In this document: positions 9,836 to 20,994 of the stretch, piece by piece
Layout: every line of letters starts with the position of its first letter
How positions within the stretch are numbered: the stretch's first letter is position 1
NCBI RefSeq assembly: GCF_036898825.1
Contig: NZ_JARUND010000001.1
Span: 2,976,001 to 3,040,000 of the forward strand
Length of the DNA: 64,000 nt
Direction: 5' to 3'
Source: Streptomyces sp. B21-083
Lineage (GTDB): Bacteria; Actinomycetota; Actinomycetes; Streptomycetales; Streptomycetaceae
The notes under the pieces: generated by a model
Told to the model about the DNA's origin: nothing
Databases searched by the model: none
What the model saw: only the letters and a program-made list of their open reading frames with translations
Position numbers and translations under genes: made by a program

Positions 9836-11053
9836 ATGAAACGGACGCGCACACGGCCCAGACGTCCGCGCTGGGCGGCGGGCCTGACGGCGGCAATCAC
9901 AGCCGCCGTCCTGTCGGTCACCGCTCCCGCGCAGGCCGCCCCGGAGGGGCGCATAGCCGGCGCCGGTGAACCCGGTTCCGTCGGCGGAAGCTACCTGGTG
10001 ACGCTCAAGGAGGGAAGGGCGGCGTCGTCGGCGGACGGCAGGAGCCTCGCCGCGAGATACGGGGCGAGAATCGGCCACATCTACAGCACCGCCCTCAACG
10101 GCTACGCCGTGCGGGCCGACGAGACCCAGGCCAGGCGTCTCGCGGCGGACTCCCGCGTGGCCTCGGTCTCCCAGGACACCCGGATCACGTACGACGGCGC
10201 CCACGAACGCGCCCCGCAGGACCCGCCGTACTGGGGCCTGGACCGGATCGACCAGGCCGGACTGCCGCTCGACGACACCTACACCTCGCCGGTTTCGGAG
10301 GGCAAGGGCGTCACCGTGTACGTGATCGACACGGGCATCCGTATCTCCCACAAGGACTTCGGGGGGCGCGCGAGTTACGGCTGGGACTTCGTCGGCGACG
10401 ACCGCGGGGCCGGCGACGGAAACGGGCACGGCACGCATGTCGCGGCGACGATCGCGGGCACGACCTTCGGCGTCGCGAAGAAGGCCAGGGTCGTCTCCGT
10501 ACGTGTCCTCGACAACGCGGGCGGCGGCACGACGGCGCAGGTCATCGCGGGTATCGACTGGGTGACGAGACACGCGAGGAAGCCGGCGGTCGCCAATGTG
10601 AGCCTCGGCGGCAACCGCAACGCCCCACTCGACGCTGCCGTACGGAACTCGATCGCGTCCGGGGTGACATACACGGTCGCGGCCGGGAACGACGGGCAGC
10701 CGGCGGCGGGTTACTCCCCCGCCGACGTCAGGGAGGCGATCACGGTCGGCGCGACCGGGCGGACGGACGCCCGGGCCGACTTCTCGAACTGGGGCCCGGC
10801 TCTCGACCTGTTCGCCCCGGGCGTCGCCATCACCTCGGCGTCATATGCCGACGACACCGGACGGGCGACCTACTCGGGTACGTCGATGGCGGCGCCGCAC
10901 GTCGCGGGGGCGGCGGCCCTCTACTTGGCGGAACGACCGAAATCCCGTCCGGCTCAGGTCGCCAAGGCGCTGACGACGCTGGCGACGCCCGGGAAAGTCT
11001 TCGACAAGAAGGACGGTTCACCGAACAAACTCCTGCGGATACCGCATCCCTAG
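9836..11053 (+). CDS. Secreted subtilisin-like serine protease (S8) with I9 propeptide
   Basis: A 405-residue secreted protease. It has a basic and hydrophobic signal peptide (about 1-38, ending AQA), an I9 inhibitor/propeptide (about 50-115), then the S8 domain. The catalytic triad is D165 (VIDTGI), H198 (GNGHGTHV) and S350 (SGTSMAAPHVAG). It resembles the proteinase-K subgroup and ends just after the catalytic domain. ATG at 9836 follows a GGGAGGGGG purine run. It shares the 261-bp divergent region 9575-9835 with glgP and is followed by its own terminator. It is functionally unrelated to the flanking glucan genes. Confidence 0.92.
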   Translation: MKRTRTRPRRPRWAAGLTAAITAAVLSVTAPAQAAPEGRIAGAGEPGSVGGSYLVTLKEGRAASSADGRSLAARYGARIGHIYSTALNGYAVRADETQARRLAADSRVASVSQDTRITYDGAHERAPQDPPYWGLDRIDQAGLPLDDTYTSPVSEGKGVTVYVIDTGIRISHKDFGGRASYGWDFVGDDRGAGDGNGHGTHVAATIAGTTFGVAKKARVVSVRVLDNAGGGTTAQVIAGIDWVTRHARKPAVANVSLGGNRNAPLDAAVRNSIASGVTYTVAAGNDGQPAAGYSPADVREAITVGATGRTDARADFSNWGPALDLFAPGVAITSASYADDTGRATYSGTSMAAPHVAGAAALYLAERPKSRPAQVAKALTTLATPGKVFDKKDGSPNKLLRIPHP

Positions 11054-11067
11054 GAGCTCTGTGCCGT

Positions 11068-11098
11068 GGTCGGCCCCGTCCACCGGACGGGGCCGACC
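11068..11098 (+). terminator. Terminator of the subtilase gene
   Basis: GGTCGGCCCCGTC pairs perfectly with GACGGGGCCGACC around a 5-nt loop, 15 nt after the stop codon. This separates the subtilase from the glgE operon, whose promoter must lie in 11099-11315. Confidence 0.75.
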
Positions 11099-11315
11099 TC
11101 GTTCCCCGACCTGGCTGATCCTGGGTGCAGACATACGCGTGAGTAGTTAGCAAAGTGCCGGATTGCCTACCCGAATAGGGTGGGAAGGCTCCCCCGGTAC
11201 ACGACCCAGGTACACCCGACAGACACACGGCACAGACACAGCAACCAGGCACAGCAAGCAGGACACCCTCCCCACATCCATCCGCCCACCCACGTTGACG
11301 CGGACAGGAGCGGTC

Positions 11316-13462
11316 ATGCCCGCCACGCACCACTCGTCAGCACCACCGACACCCACCTCCGGCACACCACCGATACTTCAGACGGACACCGCCGTCCCGC
11401 CGGCCTCGGCCAAACGCTCGGCCCCGGTAGCGGCTCCGCCGCCCCTCGCCGTCACAGTCCCCGTCCCCGTCCCCGAGGGCACCGCGGTCGGCCGTATCCC
11501 CGTCCTGGACGTCCGGCCCCTCGTCATGGGCGGGCGCCGTCCGGCGAAGGCGGTGGTCGGGGAGGCCTTCGAGGTCTCGGCCACTGTCTTCCGCGAGGGT
11601 CATGACGCGGTCGCCGCCAACGTCGTACTCCGCGACCCGAAGGGCCGTCCGGGCCGCTGGACGCCGATGCGTGAACTGGCCCCGGGCACCGACCGCTGGG
11701 GCGCCACCGTCGAGGCCGACGCGCCCGGTGAGTGGACGTACACCGTGGAGGCGTGGGGCGATCCGATCGGCACCTGGCGGCACCACGCGGGCATCAAGAT
11801 CCCGGCGGGGATGGACACGGAACTGGTGCTGGAGGAGGGCGCGCAGCTCTACGAGCGTGCCGCCGCCGGCGTACCGAAGAACAAGGGCAAACGGGATGTG
11901 CTCCTGGCCGCCGTCGAGGCACTCCGGGACGTCGGACGCCCGGCTCCGGCCCGGCTGTCGGCGGCGCTGACTCCGGCGGTGGACAAGGTGTTGCGCCGGT
12001 ATCCGCTGCGTGAGCCGCTCACCTCCAGTGAGCCGTCGGCGCTGGTGGTGGAGCGGGAACGGGCCCTGTACGGGGCCTGGTACGAGTTCTTCCCGCGTTC
12101 GGAGGGCACGCGCGAGCAGCCGCACGGCACGTTCCGGACGGCGGCGCGGCGGTTGCCGGCGATCGCCGCGATGGGCTTCGACGTCCTGTACCTGCCGCCG
12201 ATCCATCCGATCGGCCACACCTTCCGCAAGGGCCCCAACAACACCCTGTCCGCGTCGGCGCAGGATGTGGGGGTGCCATGGGCGATCGGTTCCGAGGCGG
12301 GCGGCCATGACGCCGTCCACCCCGATCTGGGCACACTGGAGGACTTCGACTTCTTCGTCGCCGAGGCCGCCCGGCACGGGCTGGAAGTGGCGCTGGACTT
12401 CGCACTGCAGTGCTCGCCGGACCATCCCTGGGTGCAGAAGTATCCGCAGTGGTTCCATCACCGCCCCGACGGGACGATCGCCTACGCGGAGAACCCGCCC
12501 AAGAAGTACCAGGACATCTACCCCATCGCCTTCGACGCCGACCTGCCCGGTCTGGTCGCGGAGACGGTGCGGGTGCTGCGGCACTGGATGGACCACGGGG
12601 TGCGGATCTTCCGGGTCGACAACCCGCACACCAAACCGGTCGTCTTCTGGGAACAGGTGATCGCGGACATCAACCGCACCGACCCGGACGTGATCTTCCT
12701 GGCGGAGGCGTTCACCCGCCCGGCGATGATGCACACCCTGGCCCAGGTCGGCTTCCAGCAGTCGTACACCTACTTCACCTGGCGTACCACCAAAACGGAA
12801 CTCACCGACTACCTGACCGAGTTGTCCGGTGAGGCAGCCGCGTACATGCGCCCGAATTTCTTCGTCAACACCCCCGACATCCTGCACGCGTACCTTCAGC
12901 AGGGCGGACGCCCCGCCTTCGAGGTACGAGCCGTGCTCGCCGCGACACTCTCCCCGACCTGGGGCGTGTACAGCGGCTACGAACTGTGCGAGAACACCCC
13001 GCTGCGCGAGAGCAGCGAAGAATACCTGGACTCCGAGAAATACCAACTGCTTACCCGCGACTGGGAGTCCGCGGAGCGTGACGGACGTAGCATCGCGCCA
13101 TTGATAGCCACGCTCAACGCGGTCCGGCGACGCAGTCCGGCCCTGCGGCAGTTGCGTGACCTCCACTTCCATCACGCGGACCAGGAGGCGGTGATCGTCT
13201 ATTCGAAGCGCCGGGGATCGAACACGGTTCTGGTGGTCGTGAACCTCGACCCTCACCACACCCAGGAGGCGACGGTCTCGTTGGACATGCCGCAACTCGG
13301 CCTGGACTGGCACGAGCCCGCGTTGGTGCGCGACGAGCTCACCGGCGAGACCTACGAATGGGGCAGGACGAATTATGTGCGCCTGGAACCGGGTACTCGC
13401 CCCGCGCACGTTCTGACCGTCCTGCGACCGTCCACCCCGCAGATCGGAGGGTCACCCACCAC

Positions 13463-13466
<4 letters not shown>
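11316..13466 (+). CDS. glgE: Alpha-1,4-glucan:maltose-1-phosphate maltosyltransferase
   Basis: A 716-residue GH13 enzyme that transfers maltose from maltose 1-phosphate onto growing alpha-1,4-glucan. The nucleophile is D435 ([10 protein letters not shown]) and the acid/base E464 (FLAEAF). Their 29-residue spacing equals that of characterised GlgE. The N-terminal domain contains [11 protein letters not shown], typical of the family, behind a Pro/Ser-rich lead of about 50 residues. ATG at 11316 is chosen because ACAGGAG lies 5 nt upstream; the frame also opens upstream without a ribosome site. It overlaps treS by ATGA and heads the operon glgE-treS-mak-glgB. Confidence 0.95.
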
Positions 13467-15226
<1,760 letters not shown>

Positions 15227-15350
15227 AACACGGTCGTACCTGGACACGTACAAGGTCGTACGTGCCGAACCCCGGCGGGCCGGTTTCTCCCGTCCCGCCC
15301 GGGGCACGCATCAGTCACACTCCGCCCCCTCGGGGAAAGGACGCGACGCC

Positions 15351-16796
15351 ATGTCGGAAGCCGCCACCCGCTCCGCCACGACAAGTCCGGACCTCCTCGC
15401 GTCCCTTGAACCACTGCTGCGCGAATGGCTGCCGAGACAGCGCTGGTTCGCCGGCAAGGGACGCCCGGTCACCGACTTCTCCCTGGTGGCGGCCACCGAA
15501 CTGCTGCCCGCCACCGCGCAGTCGGGCCTGTACCACCTCCTCGTGCGCGCCCATCAGCCCGCACTCCAGGGCCCCGGAGACTGCTACCAGCTCCTCATAG
15601 GCGCGCGCGAGGCGCTGCCGCCCCGGCTGGCGCCCGCGCTGATCGGACACGTGGACCGGGGCCCGCTGACCGGACGGACGGTGTACGACGCCCTGTACGA
15701 CGCCCGGGCCGCCGAAGTGCTCCTGGAGGCGATGCGCACCCGGGCGCGGATCGGCGCCCTGCGCTTCGACCGGGGCCGTGACGACAAGGGCGGCGCCGGG
15801 GACGACGGGGAGGGCGACATACCGTCGGGGCTGGCGGCCCGGATGGTGACCGCGGAGCAGTCCAACTCGTCGATCGTCTACGGCGACACGTTCATCCTGA
15901 AGCTGCTCCGCAGGGTCGCACCGGGCGTCAACCCCGACCTGGAACTGCCCCTGGCGCTCGCCCGCGAGGGCTGCCCCCGGGTCCCGGCCCCGGTGGCGTG
16001 GATCTGCGCCGACGCCGCCGGGACGACCGACCACGTCCTCGACCCCGACGCGGAGACGAGCGCCGAGGACCGTTACGTACTCGGCGTCCTCCAGCCCTTC
16101 GTGCGGGGTGCCGCCGACGGCTGGGAACTGGCGTTGCGCGAGCTGGCCAAGGGGGAGGACTTCAGCGCGGAGGCGCGGGCGCTGGGACGGGCCACCGCCG
16201 AGGTGCACATGGCTCTCGCCCGCGCGCTGCCCACGGTGACCATGGGCCACGCGCAGCTGGGCCCGCTGGTCGACGGCATGATCGAACGCCTGGACGCGGC
16301 GGTCCAGGCGGTACCGGCCCTCCACCCCTACGCGCCCGGCCTGCGCTCGGCGTACGAGGCGCTGGCCGACCTCGCCGCCGAGGGCCAGACCTGGACGGCG
16401 CAGCGTATCCACGGCGATCTGCACCTCGGACAGTGCCTGCGTTCGCCGTCCGGGGAGTGGTCGCTGATCGACTTCGAGGGCGAGCCGTCCAAGCCCCTCG
16501 CGGAACGCCGGCTGCCGCAGCCGGCGGTACGGGACGTCGCGGGCATGCTCCGCTCGTTCGACTACGCGGCCCACTCGCTCCACCCCCGGCTGCCCGACTG
16601 GGCAGCGGTGTGCCGGGCCGCGTACTGCGCCGGGTACGCGGAGACCGCCGGCCGGGACCCGCGTACCGATCCCGTACTGCTGCGGGCGTACGAGACGGAC
16701 AAGGCGGTGTACGAGGTGGTGTACGAGGCACGGCACCGCCCGGACTGGCTCCCGGTACCGATGTCTGCGATACACCGCCTGGCCGCACCCGACTGA
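15351..16796 (+). CDS. mak: Maltokinase (Pep2-type, ATP-dependent)
   Basis: A 481-residue kinase making maltose 1-phosphate, the GlgE donor, from TreS-derived maltose. It has the aminoglycoside-phosphotransferase-like fold with the Brenner motif HGDLHLGQ and the metal motif LIDFEGEP. A maltokinase N-terminal cap starts at [13 protein letters not shown]. The ATG at 15351 follows GGGGAAAGG; the upstream part of the open frame overlaps treS out of frame and is not coding. In mycobacteria Mak and TreS form a complex, so close linkage to treS is expected. In several actinobacteria the two are fused; here they are separate. Confidence 0.93.
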   Translation: MSEAATRSATTSPDLLASLEPLLREWLPRQRWFAGKGRPVTDFSLVAATELLPATAQSGLYHLLVRAHQPALQGPGDCYQLLIGAREALPPRLAPALIGHVDRGPLTGRTVYDALYDARAAEVLLEAMRTRARIGALRFDRGRDDKGGAGDDGEGDIPSGLAARMVTAEQSNSSIVYGDTFILKLLRRVAPGVNPDLELPLALAREGCPRVPAPVAWICADAAGTTDHVLDPDAETSAEDRYVLGVLQPFVRGAADGWELALRELAKGEDFSAEARALGRATAEVHMALARALPTVTMGHAQLGPLVDGMIERLDAAVQAVPALHPYAPGLRSAYEALADLAAEGQTWTAQRIHGDLHLGQCLRSPSGEWSLIDFEGEPSKPLAERRLPQPAVRDVAGMLRSFDYAAHSLHPRLPDWAAVCRAAYCAGYAETAGRDPRTDPVLLRAYETDKAVYEVVYEARHRPDWLPVPMSAIHRLAAPD

Positions 16797-16861
16797 CCCC
16801 CGCGTCACCCCGCCCCGCGTCACCTCTCTCGCCCTGCCTCACCTCCGAAAGGCCCCCGCCC

Positions 16862-19306
16862 GTGACCCCGCATTCCCCGTCCAGCGGCTCGAAGAACCCG
16901 AAGAAGAAGACGTCCGCGAAGAAGGACCCCGGGAAGAAGGCGGCAAAGCAGGCAGCCAAAGAGGCCGCGAAGGAGTCGGTGAAGGAGTCGGTGAAAAAGT
17001 TGGAGATCACGCCGGAGACAGAGCCGGTGACGGAGCCGGGCCCCGTGACGGAGGCGTCTGCCCCTCAACCGGTCGAGGCCGCTCCGGTCGAGGCCGCTCC
17101 GAAGGAGACCACTCTGCTCCCCTCCCCCGCGCTGGACGCCTCCGACCGCGAACGGTTGCTCGCGGGCACGCACCACGACCCGCACTCCGTCCTGGGCGCG
17201 CATTCGCTGCCCGGCGGGGTCGCCTTCCGGGTGCTGCGGCCGTACGCCGACTCGGTGACGGTCGTGGCCGGGGATCTGCGGGCCGAGCTGCACGCCGACG
17301 GGGACGGTTTCTTCTCGGGCGCGCTGCCCCTGCGGGGAGTCCCGGAGTACCGGCTCGTCATCGCGTACGAGGAGCAGGTGCAGGAGACCGAGGACGCGTA
17401 CCGGCTGCTGCCCGCGCTCGGTGACCTGGACCTGCATCTGATCGGCGAGGGCCGGCACGAGGAGCTGTGGCGGGCGCTGGGCTCGGAGCCGATGACCCAC
17501 CAGGGCGTCACCGGCACCCGTTTCGCTGTCTGGGCGCCGAACGCGCGCGGAGTACGGGTGATCGGGGGCTTCAACTTCTGGGACGGTACGGCGTATCCGA
17601 TGCGTTCCCTCGGCGGCACCGGGGTGTGGGAACTGTTCGTGCCGGGCGTCGGTGAGGGTGAGCTGTACAAGTTCGAGATCACGCGCGCGGACGGCTCGAA
17701 GACGCAGCGCGCGGACCCGATGGCCCGCCGGACCGAGATCCCGCCCAACACATCGTCCGTCGTGCACCGTTCACACCACGAGTGGGAGGACGCGGAGTGG
17801 CTGGCACGCCGGGCGGCGGTCCCGGCGCACGAGGCTCCGATGTCGATCTACGAGCTCCATCTGGCGTCCTGGCGACCAGGCCTGACATACCGCCAGCTGG
17901 CGGAGCAACTGCCCGCCTACGTAAGGGATCTGGGCTTCACACACGTGGAGCTGATGCCGGTGGCGGAGCATCCCTTCGGCGGCTCGTGGGGCTATCAGGT
18001 CACCGGTTTCTACGCACCCACGGCTCGGTTGGGCACCCCTGACGACTTCAAGTACCTCGTGGACGCCCTCCATCGGGCCGGTATCGGCGTACTGATGGAC
18101 TGGGTGCCGGCGCACTTCCCGCGCGACGAGTGGGCGTTGGCCGAGTTCGACGGGCGCCCGCTGTACGAGCACGAGGACCCGCTGCGTGCCGCCCACCCCG
18201 ACTGGGGCACCTTGGAGTTCGACTACGGCAGGCGGGAGGTCCGCAACTTCCTTGTGGCGAACGCCGTTTACTGGTGCCAGGAGTTCCACATAGACGGCCT
18301 GCGGGTCGACGCGGTCGCCTCGATGCTCTACCTCGACTACTCGCGTGAGCCGGGCCAGTGGACACCGAACGAGCACGGCGGCCGGGAGAACCTGGACGCG
18401 GTCGCCTTCCTCCAGGAGATGAACGCGACGGTGTACCGGAGGGTCCCGGGGGTCGTGACGATCGCCGAGGAGTCGACGGCGTGGGACGGCGTGACCCGGG
18501 CCACGCACCACACCGGTCCTGGCGGTTTCGGCGGCCTGGGCTTCGGCCTGAAGTGGAACATGGGCTGGATGCACGACTCGCTCGGCTACGTCCAGCACGA
18601 CCCGGTCCACCGCAAGCACCACCACCACGAGATGACGTTCTCCATGGTGTACGCGTACAGCGAGAACTACGTCCTGCCCATCTCCCACGACGAAGTGGTC
18701 CACGGCAAGCGGTCGTTGGTGTCGAAGATGCCGGGCGACTGGTGGCAGCAACGGGCGACCGAGCGGGCGTACCTGGCCTTCATGTGGTCCCACCCCGGCA
18801 AGCAACTCCTGTTCATGGGACAGGAGTTCGCCCAGGGCGCGGAGTGGTCGGAGGCCCATGGTCCCGACTGGTGGCTGCTCGACCCCGCGTACGGCGCGGA
18901 GGCGGACCACAGGGGCGTACGGGACCTGGTCCGCGACCTGAACACGGTGTACCGCGACACCCCGGCCCTCTGGCAACTGGACACGCAGCCGTCGGGCTTC
19001 GAGTGGCTGGTGGGTGACGCGGCGGAGGACAACGTCTTCGCCTTCGTCCGCTACGACGCGGAGGGCACCCCGCTCCTGTCGCTCAGCAACTTCTCCCCCG
19101 TCGTCCGCGACGACTACCGCATAGGCGTCCCGGACACGGTCCCGGCCTGGCACGAGACGCTGAACACGGACGCGTCCCGTTACGGCGGCGCCGACATCCA
19201 CAACCCGGACTCGCTCAAGCCCGACCCCCAGTCCTGGCACGGCCGCGCGGCCAGCATCCGCGTGACCCTGCCCCCGCTGGCGACGGTGTGGCTGCGCCCG
19301 GCGTAA
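16862..19306 (+). CDS. glgB: 1,4-alpha-glucan branching enzyme with Lys/Ala-rich N-terminal extension
   Basis: An 814-residue GH13 branching enzyme that introduces alpha-1,6 branches. Its nucleophile is D483 ([10 protein letters not shown]) and acid/base E536 (TIAEEST); the 53-residue spacing equals that of E. coli Glg[11 protein letters not shown] completes the site. A CBM48 module precedes the barrel. The first 80 or so residues are unusual: lysine/alanine-rich with repeated K-E-A-A and K-E-S-V units, then Pro/Glu-rich with a duplicated P-V-E-A-A unit. GTG at 16862 follows GAAAGG. It is the last gene of the glgE operon. Confidence 0.94.
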   Translation: MTPHSPSSGSKNPKKKTSAKKDPGKKAAKQAAKEAAKESVKESVKKLEITPETEPVTEPGPVTEASAPQPVEAAPVEAAPKETTLLPSPALDASDRERLLAGTHHDPHSVLGAHSLPGGVAFRVLRPYADSVTVVAGDLRAELHADGDGFFSGALPLRGVPEYRLVIAYEEQVQETEDAYRLLPALGDLDLHLIGEGRHEELWRALGSEPMTHQGVTGTRFAVWAPNARGVRVIGGFNFWDGTAYPMRSLGGTGVWELFVPGVGEGELYKFEITRADGSKTQRADPMARRTEIPPNTSSVVHRSHHEWEDAEWLARRAAVPAHEAPMSIYELHLASWRPGLTYRQLAEQLPAYVRDLGFTHVELMPVAEHPFGGSWGYQVTGFYAPTARLGTPDDFKYLVDALHRAGIGVLMDWVPAHFPRDEWALAEFDGRPLYEHEDPLRAAHPDWGTLEFDYGRREVRNFLVANAVYWCQEFHIDGLRVDAVASMLYLDYSREPGQWTPNEHGGRENLDAVAFLQEMNATVYRRVPGVVTIAEESTAWDGVTRATHHTGPGGFGGLGFGLKWNMGWMHDSLGYVQHDPVHRKHHHHEMTFSMVYAYSENYVLPISHDEVVHGKRSLVSKMPGDWWQQRATERAYLAFMWSHPGKQLLFMGQEFAQGAEWSEAHGPDWWLLDPAYGAEADHRGVRDLVRDLNTVYRDTPALWQLDTQPSGFEWLVGDAAEDNVFAFVRYDAEGTPLLSLSNFSPVVRDDYRIGVPDTVPAWHETLNTDASRYGGADIHNPDSLKPDPQSWHGRAASIRVTLPPLATVWLRPA

Positions 19307-19389
19307 CCACCCGATCTTTCCAGCCCGTTGGGGGTCCCCCCTCTGGGGGAGTTCGAGGACATGGCCCGTTCAGGGCCGGCGGTGGGGGT

Positions 19390-19408
19390 CTGGGGGCGCA
19401 GCCCCCAG
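19390..19408. terminator. Hairpin between convergent glgB and P450 genes
   Basis: CTGGGGGC-GCA-GCCCCCAG is a perfect short stem-loop in a GC-rich, gene-free stretch between convergent genes. A weaker G-rich/C-rich pair follows at about 19434-19452. Confidence 0.5.
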
Positions 19409-19467
19409 GAACGGGATGGGACGGGTAAGGGCGGCGGGGGCGAAAACCCCCACCGCGCACCCCCACC

Positions 19468-20898
19468 TCACCGTCCCCCGAACATCAGCCTCCGCAATGC
19501 CCCCAACAGGCTCTTCACCTGCCCGTCCCCACCGGACACCACCGTCTCTCCCGACAGCATCTCGCCGACACCACCTCCAGCGCTCCCCCGCCCCACTCCG
19601 CTCCCACGCCCACTCAGCTCGTAGCGGACCGGCAACAGCCGCAGCCCCCGCACCACCGGCCCGGATCGCCACGGCAACTGGTCGACCGGCAAAGTGAGTT
19701 CGGCCTTGGTCAGATGGTCGAAGATGCGTCCCACCGCCGTGCTCACGATCATTCCGCCCAACTCCCGTGCCGCACTGGGGCACTGATGCGGTCCGGCTCC
19801 CCACCCCAGGTGCGCCCGCGTGCTCACGGCCGACCCGACCAAGTGGGACGCCCCGATCGCCATCAGGTCCCCGTGCGCCGCCGCGGCCGACGGCGAGACG
19901 ATGTCCCCGGCCCGGATCCAGAATTTCCCCAGCGCCACATCCCGTGCGGCGAACCGGAAGCACATGTTGGCGACCGGCGGATTCACCAGCGCCGCCCGGT
20001 TCACGGTCTCCCCGAGCTGTCCGGCCGACAGACTGCGCCGCACCGTCGCGTTCCCCCGCAGCACTTCCAGGAGCGTGTTGAGCACCATGTTCCCGGTGAT
20101 GTCGTTCAGGTACACGGCGTTCATGAACAGCTCACGTCCCAACTGCTCGTCCGACAGCTCCGGGTCGGCCAGCAGCATGTACGACGTCAGGTCGTCCCCG
20201 GGCCGCGCCCGCCGATGCGCCGCCAGCCGGGTCATCGCGGCCAGCGCCCGTCCCGTCGCCGGTCCCGCGTCGGGTCCGCCGTCCAGCATCCGCCACAGGT
20301 CCATGACCAGCTCGTCCCCGAGCTCCACCGGGCACCCGAAAAGCTTCGTGGTGACCATCAGCAGCAACGGCCGCGTGTACTGGGCCCCCAGGTCGGCGAA
20401 CCCCGCCGTGCCCGACTCGGCCGCCAGCATGGCGATCAGCTCGTCGGCGTACCGCGCGACCGTCGCCCGCAGCTCCCAGCCCTGCGGGGTGTGCCCGTCC
20501 TGGAACGGCCGCAGCGCCGTGTGATGCGTGTGCCGGGCGGCGAGGTGCTCCTCGTCGTCCATGAACATCGTCTGCCGCACCTCGTAGCCCGCGAGCAGCG
20601 GCCAGTCCGGTGGCAGCCGGCCCTGCGCCCGGGCCCGCCAGTACCGCACGTCCCGCCGCCACACACTCTCGTTCCGCAGTACCTCCAGCACCTCGCGGTA
20701 GTCGAGAACCAGCCACACCGGTACGCCCATCAGCCCCACCGGTGCCACGGGTCCGTAGGTGCGCCGCAGTCGTGCGTAGACCCCGCCCGGGTCGGCGTCG
20801 AACTCCGACGTCAGCAGCGGTTCCACGGGCAACGACTCCAGCGCCGGGCTGTCGACCGGCGCGGTCGCGAACGGATGGGCTTCCATACGCACACGCAT
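19468..20898 (-). CDS. Atypical cytochrome P450
   Basis: A P450-fold protein of about 476 residues. The heme loop is recognisable as HLGWGAGPHQCPSAARELG and keeps the thiolate cysteine. The Phe has become Trp, however, and the Gly two residues after Cys is Ser. The K-helix motif ExxR is absent: the segment before NPPVANMCFRFA reads VNRAALV. The I-helix lacks the AGxxT pattern and has LNDITGN. Loss of ExxR is known in the Streptomyces CYP157 family. No conservon genes or redox partners are adjacent. The start is uncertain: GTG 20916, ATG 20898 or ATG 20886. Confidence 0.8.
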   Translation of the reverse strand: MRVRMEAHPFATAPVDSPALESLPVEPLLTSEFDADPGGVYARLRRTYGPVAPVGLMGVPVWLVLDYREVLEVLRNESVWRRDVRYWRARAQGRLPPDWPLLAGYEVRQTMFMDDEEHLAARHTHHTALRPFQDGHTPQGWELRATVARYADELIAMLAAESGTAGFADLGAQYTRPLLLMVTTKLFGCPVELGDELVMDLWRMLDGGPDAGPATGRALAAMTRLAAHRRARPGDDLTSYMLLADPELSDEQLGRELFMNAVYLNDITGNMVLNTLLEVLRGNATVRRSLSAGQLGETVNRAALVNPPVANMCFRFAARDVALGKFWIRAGDIVSPSAAAAHGDLMAIGASHLVGSAVSTRAHLGWGAGPHQCPSAARELGGMIVSTAVGRIFDHLTKAELTLPVDQLPWRSGPVVRGLRLLPVRYELSGRGSGVGRGSAGGGVGEMLSGETVVSGGDGQVKSLLGALRRLMFGGR

Positions 20899-20994
20899 AC
20901 CGCACCGACCGTGCACCTGCGGTGACCATGGCGCGAACTGTTACGTCTTGGTGACCCTGGGTGCACGCGATCCGCCGGTGCTCACGGACCGTCC

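Noticed and set aside
6932..10573. 1213-residue form of the glycogen phosphorylase
   Set aside because: The first 333 codons are antisense to the subtilase gene; family homology and a ribosome site begin at GTG 9574.
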